This document shows positions 8,438 to 17,731 of a stretch of DNA of 64,000 bases, in pieces. The notes beneath the pieces were generated by a model. It saw nothing but the letters and a program-made list of their open reading frames with translations, was not told where the DNA came from and made no database searches. Within the stretch, counting starts at the first letter, position 1; each line of letters starts with the position of its first letter. Origin of the DNA: an uncultured Desulfobacter sp. (GTDB lineage: Bacteria > Desulfobacterota > Desulfobacteria > Desulfobacterales > Desulfobacteraceae). Location of the stretch: positions 956,501 through 1,020,500 of the forward strand of contig NZ_OY761445.1 in NCBI RefSeq assembly GCF_963664415.1. Direction: 5' to 3'. A program made the position numbers and the translations under genes.

Positions 8438-9493
8438 TCACGTATATCTTTCTTCGACAAAATTAACCGCGTCTATAAACCCTCTAAACATGTTTTCTAT
8501 TGACCCTTCACGCATTATTGTCTCTATTGCATTCTGACAGAAAAGAGAGTAGTTATTCTTATCTAAAACTTTAGTTAACTTATCGTATAAATCACCAACA
8601 TCATTTGGTTTATAATAGTAACCATTAATTCCTTCTCTTAAATAAAAAGCTTCCGGTCCTTGCTCAATCTTTTCTACAATACATGGTGTATGAAAATAAA
8701 ATGCATGATTTATTGCAAGCCCTATAGCGCCAGGCATAACAAAGACATCCGCCATTTTATAATGCTCATTTACAATCTTTTGGTCGTAAATGGCACCATA
8801 ATAGTGAATATTCTGTATATGTTCTATATCGTTTATACATAATTTATTAAGAGCCGGCCCAATTAATAAAATATGCGTGTTTAAATCAAGTCTCTTAGCA
8901 AGATTTATCATTTGTTCAGGCTTGCGATTATTTGTATTCATTCTTGCGACACACAAAATAATGTTTTTTTCCTGAAAACCGTATTTTTGTTTTAATTTTT
9001 CTTTAGATAATTCAACTATAGGAAACTCATTAAAATTAAGAGTATTATTTGCAATGAACACTTTTTTCTTGCTTGTAACTATATATTTAAGCTGTTCTTT
9101 AGAAAATAAAATTAGTGCGTTTGCCAATCGTTGTCTTAAGTAATATAATTGATTTTTTATTGGTTGTTTTTTGTTTTGCAAATTTATTCCATGTGACCAA
9201 ACAATAACTTTCAACTTTTTAACTCTACAGTAAATTAAAAAGGGTATAAGAAATTTATATCGTAGCCACACAAAGGATATTATTATTTTACAATTATACT
9301 GCCTTAATATCTTAATAAAATTCGAAAACCTGTAGTCAATACCGATATAAGAATCTTTGACTATTGAATTAAGTTTTTTGTCGTATATAATAATTAATCT
9401 ATATCCGATTTTAGAAAACTCTTTTATAAAATAACTATAAATTGATTGGCGATAATGCTGTGTTTCCGAATCAAACATCATTATTGTTTTCAT
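8438..9493 (-). CDS. Glycosyltransferase, GT4 / group 1 family
   Basis: A 351-residue GT-B glycosyltransferase. The N-terminal half carries the acceptor domain (WSHGINLQNKK) and the C-terminal half the donor domain: ILCVARMNTNNRKPEQMI at the hinge, then ADVFVMPGAIGLAINHAFYF, where the usual E-x7-E motif is reduced (only one of the two acidic residues is apparent). It should add a sugar from a nucleotide donor to the growing lipid-linked repeat unit on the cytoplasmic face. The gene is AT-rich like its neighbours. Donor and linkage cannot be read from sequence. Confidence 0.8.
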   Translation of the reverse strand: MKTIMMFDSETQHYRQSIYSYFIKEFSKIGYRLIIIYDKKLNSIVKDSYIGIDYRFSNFIKILRQYNCKIIISFVWLRYKFLIPFLIYCRVKKLKVIVWSHGINLQNKKQPIKNQLYYLRQRLANALILFSKEQLKYIVTSKKKVFIANNTLNFNEFPIVELSKEKLKQKYGFQEKNIILCVARMNTNNRKPEQMINLAKRLDLNTHILLIGPALNKLCINDIEHIQNIHYYGAIYDQKIVNEHYKMADVFVMPGAIGLAINHAFYFHTPCIVEKIEQGPEAFYLREGINGYYYKPNDVGDLYDKLTKVLDKNNYSLFCQNAIETIMREGSIENMFRGFIDAVNFVEERYT

Positions 9494-9591
9494 ATTTTCT
9501 TATATCCTTACTGAATTTTTTATGTGTAGGAATAATTGACTTTTAATTTATTATGCTGATTGACGCATTTTCATAAAAATATCATAAATTA

Positions 9592-10911
9592 TTAGCAACA
9601 AGATTTTATACTATAGAAACAAGATCGATTCAATAAAGCATTTGCAGTAATTACACCACAAAGGAAAAAACAAACAGCAATATAAGTAACAGTAGAATAT
9701 AGAAAAACATTTGCTAAATTAAAGATTAAAAAAATTAGGAAAAAAAAGTAAAATGTATAATTTTGTATGTTTTTTTGATTTAATTTATTTTTTGGTTTGA
9801 TGATTTTATATACAGAAATAAAAAAATACACGAATATTATAAATCCTATAATCCCTGTCTGTTCTAATAATGCGACATAATAGTTATGAGGTGTACCTTT
9901 CCATGTTCTATATTCATTTTTCCCTTCATCATATATTTTATATTCAGTAAGTTGATTTCCCCAACCAGCACCCCAAATAGGATGATTTAACCAATTTTTT
10001 AATGTTTCAATAGATCTTCCAGCTCTTAAATCCAATTGAGAAAATTCTCTATTTCCTGAAATTTCGTTTACAATTTTATTATACCGGCCTTCAAATTTGT
10101 ACCAATATTGCGAATTGATTAAAATTATAAAAACAATCACAGCGACTGAAAAAACACCTAAACTTATTAGAAAGAAACGAATATTAATATATTTTTTTTT
10201 TATTATGGAAAGGCCCGTTATACAGAAAGATAATATATAACATACAAATAAGCTTCTATTTTGAGAACCTATGATAGCAATTGTAAATAATATGATATAA
10301 ACTATATTTTTGATTTTATCTTTATTATAAACATAACTCATTATTGAAGCTATTATAAATAATATTGAAAGCACTCCAATTTCAGGCGGCATAATCATAA
10401 CATAACTTGTTCCTCCAAAAAGAGGAGATCCAAACAAATAGATTGGCTTTAATATATTTATAATCCCTATAAATACAGAAAAAACAAGAAATGTCTTCAT
10501 GATATTATAATATGTTAAAATATCATTTTTATTTTTGATAAGAATTAAACCTGAAAAATAAAGAAGTGTATAAAAATACAAATTCCTAAACCGTCCAAAT
10601 ACTTGGTGATAGTTACTATTTAAATAGTATGAGTAAACTAATAAAAAACAGCAATATAGTGTTAGAAAAAAATAAATTAATATTAATTTATTGTAGCCAT
10701 TAATAGGTGTATGTTTATGTATACGTATAATAGGCGCATGTCTATGTATGCGTATACGAAATATTGTTAATATTAAAAATATAAATATTATAATATCAGC
10801 AGCGCTTAAATTAATCCCTATATTAAAAGTAGGGTTAAAAAGAAATGTTAGAAGTAAAAATATAAATAAAATATGATATAAACTATATTTTTTGATTTTT
10901 AGGAAGTACAT
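9592..10911 (-). CDS. wzy: O-antigen polymerase/ligase-like membrane protein (Wzy_C type)
   Basis: A 439-residue protein with about ten to twelve membrane segments. The conserved Wzy_C periplasmic motif is clear: WGAGWGNQLTEY followed by GTPHNYYVALLEQTGIIGF, with the H-N-x-Y-L-E pattern of O-antigen ligase/polymerase proteins. As a single such gene in a locus with Wzx and Wzz it most likely polymerises the repeat unit on the periplasmic side, though WaaL-type ligases share the domain. A short tandem repeat at residues about 55-72 (RIHRHAPI then IRIHKHTPI) lies in a cytoplasmic loop. The gene is very AT-rich. Confidence 0.8.
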   Translation of the reverse strand: MYFLKIKKYSLYHILFIFLLLTFLFNPTFNIGINLSAADIIIFIFLILTIFRIRIHRHAPIIRIHKHTPINGYNKLILIYFFLTLYCCFLLVYSYYLNSNYHQVFGRFRNLYFYTLLYFSGLILIKNKNDILTYYNIMKTFLVFSVFIGIINILKPIYLFGSPLFGGTSYVMIMPPEIGVLSILFIIASIMSYVYNKDKIKNIVYIILFTIAIIGSQNRSLFVCYILSFCITGLSIIKKKYINIRFFLISLGVFSVAVIVFIILINSQYWYKFEGRYNKIVNEISGNREFSQLDLRAGRSIETLKNWLNHPIWGAGWGNQLTEYKIYDEGKNEYRTWKGTPHNYYVALLEQTGIIGFIIFVYFFISVYKIIKPKNKLNQKNIQNYTFYFFFLIFLIFNLANVFLYSTVTYIAVCFFLCGVITANALLNRSCFYSIKSCC

Positions 10912-10930
10912 TATATTAAAATAATAACTA

Positions 10931-12022
10931 TTAATTTAGATATTTATTACTATATAACTTCTCATTGGTCGTAGAATAAGATAAATAGTGTGGTGAATTA
11001 TTAGTTCCTTCGATCAGGAGTGAAATTAATTCATTTGTAAATTTTACAGAACCATCTTTGTATAAATGGTTTTTATCTCTCCAGTAGTTTATTTTAAATA
11101 TATCATTACAATTGGGCAATAACACCTCACCTAACTTTGAATAATATTCGAATGACTCTTGCGATGGCAATACCCTTTTTTTGTATGTAGGTAAATATAC
11201 AAATGATAATTTAATTTTTTTCTTTTGTGTCAAGTTGCAAATTTTTTTTAAATAAAAATCAGCCCGCGTTCCGGGTATATAATCAGATTCCTGATATTTT
11301 TTCTTGGAAATTGTTTTCACTTTTACATTAGCGAATTTTTTTAAAAATTTTTTGTTTTGAACTTGATGATCTCCGTGAGAATAATATCCATTTTCTTTCT
11401 CATATAATTTGCGTTGTTTTTCATTCAAAATATTATTTTTCATAAAATATTTTTGAAAACTCCTTACACATAATTTTTCAAAACCTCTAATCGCAAGGTT
11501 ACTCATACAGTCAATTATATACGAAATATTTTTTTTAAAATTATTAGATAATGATAAAATATCCAAGTATTTCAGAGATCTAATTATATAATACATTTCT
11601 TGTACAATATCATCTGGTTCAATTAAATATTTTGTAAATTGATGTGGATTTTGATTTTCTTCATCTCTAAATTCTAACAGAATCTGTTTAATGTGATGGT
11701 TTTCAGCCAAATGTTTTATTATGAAATAGTCTACATCTCGCCCATGCCAGTTTCTACCTAAATTATAGACATTCAAACCGTTAAGTTCATTTGATATTAA
11801 TTTTGGTTTTATTCCACACCACGAATAAGAACTACCAATGATTGCGATATCAATTGTTTTGCTTTTATCAAAAAATATTTTTTCACGTATCCATTGCCAC
11901 CGAGGGTCATCAATATTTAATTTGCAAAAATTTAAATTACATAAAATGATCGAAATAAAACACATACAACAAACTATAATGCATATTTTTAATGCTTTAT
12001 TTGCCATACAAACCTTTTTCAT
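10931..12022 (-). CDS. SGNH-hydrolase-like protein, likely partner of the MBOAT acyltransferase
   Basis: Counting from ATG 12022 (MKKVCMANKALK) the protein has 363 residues: one membrane segment at about 11-30, then a domain with IAIIGSSYSWCGIKP, where the serine of GSS (64-65) matches the DltD/AlgX/SGNH nucleophile, and a late YWRDKNHLYKDG with the D-x-x-H pair. Such proteins move or hydrolyse acetyl groups on periplasmic glycans. The frame extends to 12169, but the extra 49 codons come from the inserted IS1182-like element (left end near 12045), so 12022 or 12007 is the native start. A matching MBOAT gene lies at 17732-19147, now separated by nested insertion sequences; the two were probably adjacent (inference). 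Confidence 0.65.
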   Translation of the reverse strand: MKKVCMANKALKICIIVCCMCFISIILCNLNFCKLNIDDPRWQWIREKIFFDKSKTIDIAIIGSSYSWCGIKPKLISNELNGLNVYNLGRNWHGRDVDYFIIKHLAENHHIKQILLEFRDEENQNPHQFTKYLIEPDDIVQEMYYIIRSLKYLDILSLSNNFKKNISYIIDCMSNLAIRGFEKLCVRSFQKYFMKNNILNEKQRKLYEKENGYYSHGDHQVQNKKFLKKFANVKVKTISKKKYQESDYIPGTRADFYLKKICNLTQKKKIKLSFVYLPTYKKRVLPSQESFEYYSKLGEVLLPNCNDIFKINYWRDKNHLYKDGSVKFTNELISLLIEGTNNSPHYLSYSTTNEKLYSNKYLN

Positions 12023-12239
12023 ATCAGTTTTTCTTTTTCTAATGTTGATGTTCCTGTAAAAAGTCAGAGCCCAAATCGAGCTTCTGTTTTTTAGTTTGCA
12101 GACTATTTTGATCATATGATCAAAACTTTTTAAAAAACAATTTTTATACGCCAAATTGCTCTTTGACATTCAAAAAAGCAGTGTATTACACCCCGAAAGA
12201 ACTCAGCTATGCCTCCTTTATTCATAGCTGAGCGCCCTC

Positions 12240-12928
12240 CTGAACAATAGTTACCCTGAAGAGGTTGTGATTCCTGCTGCTTTTAAGGTTGCCGCGAACC
12301 CTACTGCTTGGAGACCTCGATATTTTAATCGTTTCACCCCGGTTCGGCGATCATATTCGGACATTGTTGCTTCGACTCCGGCTCGCCATCAATATTTAAC
12401 TTTGAACTCATCTATCTGTTCATAAGCTCTTCTTCGGGCGATCCTTGCAGCCTTAGCGGTATATCGATTGTACGGCGTACTTTTTTACCGGGCAATCTTC
12501 CAGTTGAGGGCAGCCCATGCAGGTATCAAGGGGAAAACCTTGGGTAATCCGTTCCTTCCCGATCATGAGTTGACGGAAGGTCCACAGGGTTTTCAAGCAT
12601 AGATATTTGGCTCCATCTGATTCTTCCGTTAAATTCAAGACATAGTGCCATTGAATATTGAATGCCAGTTGGGATACGGTTTCTTCATCAGTAAGATCAT
12701 GAGCTTGCTGGAGCAGCAGAACACCAAGCATGGTAAAGAGTTCTTTTGTGGGATGTCCTGCTTCTCTTGAGAAACAGGGTTTGATCACAGATTGACCGGT
12801 AATGAGCGGAGGATTTCTTTTTGAAAAAGCCCTGCCCAGGAGTCATCGAGCAATTTCCTGCGTTTCGGGCTTAAAAAGTCCCAGGTATCGAAAAGGTGGA
12901 GCTGATTGTGGTCATTTGTCTTAATCAT
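12240..12928 (-). pseudogene. IS1182-like transposase, internally deleted
   Basis: Starts at ATG 12928 (MIKTNDHNQLHLFD, as in the intact copy B) but carries a 2-nt insertion near 12789 that shifts the frame after LPVNL, an internal deletion of about 890 bp joining FRQLMI directly to ERITQGFPLDTC near 12555, and further stops downstream (a TGA in place of an arginine codon near 12393). The deletion removes two of the three catalytic acidic residues. An open stretch at 12453-12788 looks like a small gene but is only this fusion. Confidence 0.85.
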
Positions 12929-13119
12929 TTAATCAACCCTAAGCTATTGATAACATAGAGTATATGTATATAGAATAAACATTTATAATGCAAACTAAAA
13001 ATGAATTTTAGCCAATAATATTAACATGTTAAATTGATTTTGTGTAACTTCTCAATAAGTACGGGGGAAAAAATAAAAAACCGCTAGACATTGTTTTTTT
13101 TGTTTACTATATTCACTGC

Positions 13120-13890
13120 ATGAAAACGATCGGGCAAATACTCAAAATGGCTAAAGATGAAGAATTTCCCATAATCTCAGAATTGATAGATTATATCAAA
13201 CAGCAAGGGGACATGATTCAAAAATTGAAAGATGAGCTTGCCGAATTAAAAGGCCAGAAAGCCAAACCCAAAATCAAACCGTCAAACCTTGATAAAAAAA
13301 CAGCCATAAGAAGAAAAAACTCTCAGGATAAAAAACGACCGGGTTCCCAAAAGAGATCAAAAACAAAGCAACTCGAAATTAATGAGGACACAATTATTCA
13401 GCCGGATTTAATCCCTGCCGGCACCGAATTTAAAGGATACCAGGATTTCATCGTCCAAGATCTCATTATAGGGAATTGGAATACCCGATATCGGAGAGCT
13501 CGATATAAAACCCCAAACGGGGCCTATGTTATCGGCGGGTTGCCGGATCATGTTTCTCAAAATCATTTTGGTTCTACATTGACAGCCTTTATATTGTATC
13601 AATACTATCATGGCCATGTTACCCAACCGTTAATTCTTGAGCAACTGCGAGAGTATGGCATCAGTATTTCAAGTGGACAGATCAATTCGATCGTCACCGA
13701 AAATAAAGATCAATATCATGAAGAAAAGGATGAAATTTTATCTGCTGGATTAAAATTTTCAAGCCATATTAATGTGGATGATGCCGGTGCCAGGAATAAT
13801 GGGAAAAATGGTTACTGCACCCATATCGGTAATAATTTTTTCGCCTGGTTTAAGAGTACCGATAGCAAAAGCAGAATCAATTTCCTCCAG
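13120..13890 (+). pseudogene. tnpC: IS66 transposase TnpC, 5' half (split by IS110)
   Basis: 257 codons from ATG 13120, starting MKTIGQILKMAKDEEF. The N-terminus has a leucine-rich coiled segment (IQKLKDELAELKGQKAK) followed by a basic linker, then the zinc-binding-like and DDE region with HINVDDAGARNNG carrying the first catalytic aspartate. Translation runs 3-4 codons into the IS110 insert and stops at 13900-13902. Joining base 13890 to 15582 restores one frame of 525 codons, the normal length for TnpC. Confidence 0.9.
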
Positions 13891-14216
13891 TTTTTTATAT
13901 GAAACACCTCACTTTAGAAAAGCACACTTCATCGATTTCATTGGCGTTAGCCAATGAAATTATTCTTTGAGAAATTTTTAGCATGCCCATTGAGCAAAGC
14001 CTTTCGTTACAGTGTTTTAAACAAATATATTTTTACTTAGAGCAGAATAAATCAGCCTGATTTCATATAGTTTTATATGCGTAGTTCCTTTAAAAAGGAC
14101 TGACAGTTCGTTGTGCAAAAGGCTGATCTGTCATGTTATTATCGCGCTCAGAGCTTCATTTCTTCACCGACGTTCTATCCTGCTAAAATCAAATGATATT
14201 TCCGATAATTTACTGT
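13891..14216 (-). other. Long non-coding end of the IS110 element, candidate bridge-RNA region
   Basis: 326 nt between the element's left end and the transposase stop contain no plausible gene. A strong hairpin lies at 13935-13960: ATTTCATTGGC, loop GTTA, then GCCAATGAAAT (11 perfect base pairs). IS110-family elements are known to encode a structured guide (bridge) RNA in a non-coding end; in the IS1111 group it lies downstream of the transposase, which is the arrangement seen here. Whether this segment is transcribed is inference. Confidence 0.4.
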
Positions 14217-15473
14217 TTATACCTCAGCCGGGATCAAATCGTATCCAAGCTGCTTGGCCTGTTTGGTAATAGCGTTAAGTCTCCTTTGCCGAGACTTTAC
14301 GCCCAAATATTCTTCCCCAAGGTCCATAAATCTGTCACCATGTTTGATTATGTTGTAAATTGCTTTAGAGATTCGATGAGCTATGGCCACAATCGCTTTT
14401 TTTGCTCCTCGCCTGGATTTTAATTTGAAATATTTGGCCCTGTAGTACGAACCCTTTTTCTTGATCGCCGCCCATGCGATCTCAATCAATATAGTTTTCA
14501 AAGGATGACTACGAACGGAAGTTCGTCCACTTTTCCTTTTACCGGCACTCTCATTGTTTCCAGGACATAACCCTGCCCAAGACGCAAGGGCGGCCATACT
14601 TTTAAATTCATCCAGGGTTATCCCGATCTCACTTACAATTGATTGAGCTGATTTTTTATCAATCCCGGGGACCTCATCCAAACGAGCTAAAAGATCTCTA
14701 TTATCTGCTGTCAGGGAATCCATTCTCTTGGTTATCCCAGAAATACGATCTTCAAAGCCTGCGATCGTTTCCATCAACCCCACCAACAGAAAACGGTGAT
14801 GATCCTCAAAAAAACCTTGGATGCTGCTGTGAAGCTCAACCGACTTTGCTTTCAATCCTCTTTTTGCGTTGGATTTGATATTATTTAGACTCAAGTCTGA
14901 TTCTGTGCAGAGCAATGAAATCAAGTTCCGTCCTGTAACACCGAACAAATCAGACACGACAGAATCAATTTTGATATTGGCCGTCTCGAACAATTTATGC
15001 ACACGCCTTTTGTAATCGGCCAGAGATTCAGTATATGTTCTGCGGAGTCGGGTTAACTCTCGCCATTGACGGATTTCTTTAGGGGGAATAAAACTGCCTT
15101 TTAACAACCCGTGTCTCAGCAGTCCTGCAAGCCATTTGCTGTCGGCGATATCTGTTTTACGACCAGGAACATTCTTTATATGACGGGCATTTACAAGAAT
15201 CACTTCCATGAAGCCTTCCAACACATTATGGACTGGTCTCCAGTATACCCCGGTGCTTTCCATCGCCAATATTGGACAGTTATTTTCCGTCAACCATTTT
15301 TTCATTTCTAACAAATTGACCGTGAATGTCCCAAATTCTCTTATCTCATGTAGTTCCTGTCCATGTTCGCCTAATGTGATGAGACATGCTGAAATTTTTT
15401 TCTTGTGTACATCTATTCCGCAGCAAACAGGGTGAATAATTTGAATGAATGTGGTATCTGCTTTTTTGGTCAT
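14217..15473 (-). CDS. IS110-family transposase (DEDD recombinase)
   Basis: 418 residues from ATG 15473 (MTKKADTTFIQIIH); an upstream in-frame start at 15539 would add 22 residues but begins almost at the element's end. The N-terminal DEDD domain shows GIDVHKKK (first D) and MESTGVYW (E), then an HIKNVPGRKTDIADS segment with the later aspartates. The C-terminal Transposase_20 domain shows VPGIDKKSAQSIVSEIG and SWAGLCPGNNESAGKR with the conserved serine-bearing region. The frame is intact, so the element may be active. Confidence 0.9.
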   Translation of the reverse strand: MTKKADTTFIQIIHPVCCGIDVHKKKISACLITLGEHGQELHEIREFGTFTVNLLEMKKWLTENNCPILAMESTGVYWRPVHNVLEGFMEVILVNARHIKNVPGRKTDIADSKWLAGLLRHGLLKGSFIPPKEIRQWRELTRLRRTYTESLADYKRRVHKLFETANIKIDSVVSDLFGVTGRNLISLLCTESDLSLNNIKSNAKRGLKAKSVELHSSIQGFFEDHHRFLLVGLMETIAGFEDRISGITKRMDSLTADNRDLLARLDEVPGIDKKSAQSIVSEIGITLDEFKSMAALASWAGLCPGNNESAGKRKSGRTSVRSHPLKTILIEIAWAAIKKKGSYYRAKYFKLKSRRGAKKAIVAIAHRISKAIYNIIKHGDRFMDLGEEYLGVKSRQRRLNAITKQAKQLGYDLIPAEV

Positions 15474-15581
15474 AGCTGTCCTTATACTTTTATTTTGGCG
15501 AATAAAAAAAAAGATAGTTATGACCATTTCTTTAAACAATCAAGTGTTTCATGTTTTGTTGTGCCCGCCAGGGCATGGGGG

Positions 15582-16388
15582 TTATTGCGGTGCAACCATA
15601 AAGATTATGTGATCAACGACGCTGCCATTGAATATATGAAACAGCAGCGGCTTCCCAAGTACCAACTGGAAAAATTTCAAAATCAGTGTTTTTCAACTGA
15701 ACGCAACTGGAAATCATTTTTGTTTCAGAACAAAATCCGTAAAAACCGCCACAAAAGGATTGCAACCGAGGGAGCTCTTCTGGGCAGTCTGCTTGATCAT
15801 GGCTGGAATCAGGATCTTGCCATAATCAGTGATGATGCAGGTCAGTTCAATATCCTGACCCATGCTTTATGCTGGGTCCATGCAGAAAGAACAATCCAGA
15901 AATTAATCGGTTTTACACAAAAACGAAAGGATCAAATTGAGTCGGTCCGATCCGATATCTGGGATTTATACTCTGATTTAAAAAAATATCAGCAAGGCCC
16001 GACAAGTGGAGCAAAGTTTGACCTCAATAAACGGTTTGATCATATTTTTGGACAAAAAACCGGTTATGCGGCATTAGACCTGGCCCTAAACAGAATCCTC
16101 AAAAATAAGTCTGAGCTATTGCTGGTTCTTGATAGGCCTGATATTCCATTGCATAACAATTTGAGCGAAAGCGATATCCGAGAATATGTCAAAAAACGAA
16201 AAATCAGTGGCTCAACCAGAAGTTCTGCGGGGAGGACCTGCCGAGACACCTTTACAAGTATTAAAAAGACATGCAGGAAATTAGGGATTTCGTTTTGGGA
16301 TTACCTGATAGATCGGATTGAGACCCGAGGAAACATCCCCTCACCTTCAAATTTAATGGTAAGGAAAATGGAAGAACAACTTTTGTAA
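15582..16388 (+). pseudogene. tnpC: IS66 transposase TnpC, 3' half (split by IS110)
   Basis: 268 codons in the same frame as the 5' half once the IS110 insert is removed. It begins with LLRCNHKDYVINDAA, contains SDDAGQFNILTHALCWVHAER (second aspartate and the histidine-rich IS66 motif) and NNLSESDIREYVKKRK with the catalytic glutamate, then the SGSTRSSAGRTCRDTFTS motif. It ends at TAA 16386-16388, 15 bp before the right inverted repeat. No start codon of its own is needed; it is not expected to be expressed as a working protein. Confidence 0.9.
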
Positions 16389-16467
16389 TTCCTAACCCTG
16401 ATTTATTGAGAAGTTACGATTTTGTGCTTTTTACAAGTCCATCAAAGTTGAGTTAATTTATAAGAAG

Positions 16468-16683
16468 TTAAAAGCTTCTCTCTCTGGATAGAAACTTTTC
16501 AAACATGATCCCCATAAAAAAGCATATTGATAAATTAATTATAATATTTGTAACCCAATTATGCCCATTCAATTGCAATCCTAATTTAGAAAGAAGGTGC
16601 AGAACAGATCCAAAATATAAAATTTGGACTAAAAAAATATGGTACGAAGATCTTCCAATATTTTTCCAAAAAAGAAAAAATAT
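16468..16683 (-). pseudogene. C-terminal fragment of an acyltransferase-3 family membrane protein
   Basis: The last 71 codons of a membrane protein, ending FEKFLSRERSF and TGA. The segment NIGRSSYHIFLVQILYF followed by a second membrane helix (NIIINLSICFFMGIMFEKF) matches the end of OafA/YrhL-type O-acyltransferases (acyltransferase family 3). The upstream part is missing: at 16684 the frame enters the IS1595 element. The other side of that element holds only 14 bp before the MBOAT gene end, so most of the gene was deleted. It may have O-acetylated the polysaccharide. Confidence 0.6.
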
Positions 16684-17717
16684 AGGCTCATGTTGCGTAT
16701 CAGGGGCTTGAAATGTTAGATGGTGAACTTTTTGACCCAATTCACCATAGGGGCCCAACGGATGCAAGTAAACATAAAGACTCTGATTGATGATACGCAA
16801 TGTTACAACACTGTTCGGGAGTTGCGCTGGCCGGAAGGACGTCAATGTCCGTATTGTGATTCCAAACGAATAATCAAAAGGGGTTTTGATGAAAAAGAAC
16901 CTGCCAGACAACGTTATGAATGTAAAAATTGCGGCAAACGGTTTGATGACCTTACAGGCACCATCTTCGCTGGACATCACCAACCCCTCAAGGTATGGAT
17001 ATTGTGTCTGTATTTCATGGGGTTGAACTTGTCCAACAAGCAAATTGCCAAAGAACTGGACCTGGACCGCACTGATGTTCAAAGGATGACCACCCAACTT
17101 CGTGAAGGCGTGATAAAAAAAAGCCTCAAGTAACCCTTGGAGACGAAGTTGAATGTGATGAGGTCTACATTGTAGCAGGGCATAAAGGCAATCCCGAAGC
17201 AGTAGCCCGAAAAGGCAGGGAAGGCCGTCGAAATCGTTTACGAGGTGCTCGTGGGCGGGGTACATTGGAAAAAGAGAAACCACCTGTATTCGGTATGATT
17301 CAGCGATGCGGTCTGGTAGTGATTCAAATGCTTGCTAATGTTCGCAGGGTAACTATTGAGCCCTTGGTAAAGTCGACCGTTTTGCCGGGGACTTTGATTT
17401 ACACTGATGAATATGCGATCTACAATCGATTAACCGAGTGGGGGTACAAGCATAAGAGCGTGAATCACGGGGCTGGAGAATACGCCAGAGACGAGGATGG
17501 CGATGGTTTCCATGAAGTCCATGTCAATACCATGGAAGGCTTCTGGTCCTTGCTACGTGGTTGGTTGCGTCCTCATCGAGGCATCTCACAAGAGAAGCTC
17601 CCGTTCTATCTCGGTTTTTTCGAGTTCGTTCATAACGTCGGCAAACGGGGAAAGGCCCTGCTCCATTCGCTTGTCGAACTTTTGGTCAAATAAGACCTTG
17701 AAACGCAACATGAGCCT
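16684..17717 (+). mobile_element. IS1595-family element
   Basis: Inverted repeats AGGCTCATGTTGCGT (16684-16698) and its exact complement (17703-17717) bound a 1034-bp element with one transposase gene. A truncated relative, nearly identical over the last 390 bp, lies at 52631-53018. No clear target duplication is visible, which agrees with a deletion next to the element: the acyltransferase gene on the left is truncated at its border. Confidence 0.85.
16720..17693 (+). pseudogene. IS1595-family transposase with a frameshift at an A8 run
   Basis: The first frame (16720-17133) encodes an N-terminal zinc ribbon (CPYCDSKR then CKNCGKRFDDLTG) and a helix-turn-helix (LSNKQIAKELDLDRTDVQ). The rest is in another frame and shows the ISXO2-type DDE core: GDEVECDEVYIVAGHKG, YTDEYAIY, and NTMEGFWSLLRGWLRPHRG, ending at TAA 17693. 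The switch falls at an A8 run at 17115-17122 after GTGAT; one extra A would join the frames to give about 324 residues. This is either a mutation or a slippage-dependent gene. Called a pseudogene because only one copy of this region is available. Confidence 0.75.
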
Positions 17718-17731
17718 TTTAAAATGACCAG

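Larger units (their letters stand above)
13891..15581 (-). mobile_element. IS110-family element (IS1111 group) inserted in IS66 tnpC
   Basis: About 1.69 kb interrupting tnpC. The boundaries are set by the fact that removing 13891-15581 restores the tnpC frame exactly. Subterminal inverted repeats ATGAAACAC (13899-13907) and GTGTTTCAT (15544-15552) are present, as in the IS1111 group, and there is no target duplication, as expected for IS110. It carries one transposase gene on the minus strand and a long non-coding end (13891-14216) downstream of it. The exact ends could be off by a few bases. Confidence 0.8.
13044..16417 (+). mobile_element. IS66-family element (TnpC-only type) inserted in IS1182 copy A
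   Basis: Bounded by perfect 15-bp inverted repeats GTAACTTCTCAATAA at 13044-13058 and its complement at 16403-16417. Directly outside are identical 8-bp direct repeats GATTTTGT at 13036-13043 and 16418-16425; an 8-bp duplication is the hallmark of IS66 transposition. The target is the right end of an IS1182-like element. The only gene is tnpC, split by an IS110 element (13891-15581). There are no tnpA/tnpB genes, as in the ISBst12-like subgroup. Without the IS110 insert the element would be about 1.68 kb. Confidence 0.9.
12045..16445 (-). mobile_element. IS1182-like element, copy A, decayed and interrupted by IS66
   Basis: The left end (TTGATG..CCTGTAAAAAGTCAGAGCCC) and the right end (GGACTTGTAAAAAG read inward, at 16427-16445) match the ends of the intact copy at 26901-28812. 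Internal sequence at 12057-13035 is also homologous to that copy, but about 890 bp of the transposase gene is missing between 12555 and 12562. An IS66 element (13044-16417) sits a few bases from the right end. The true IS1182 material is therefore 12045-13043 plus 16418-16445. It lies directly upstream of the SGNH gene and may have removed its promoter. Confidence 0.75.

Noticed and set aside
12453..12788. A 111-codon frame resembling a small gene
   Set aside because: It is the internal-deletion product of the IS1182-like transposase copy A, as comparison with the intact copy at 27074-28678 shows.
16468..17283. A 271-codon minus-strand frame that looks like one gene
   Set aside because: Its first two thirds are the antisense of the IS1595 transposase; only the last 71 codons (16468-16683) are protein-like. 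It is a chance fusion of IS antisense with an acyltransferase remnant.
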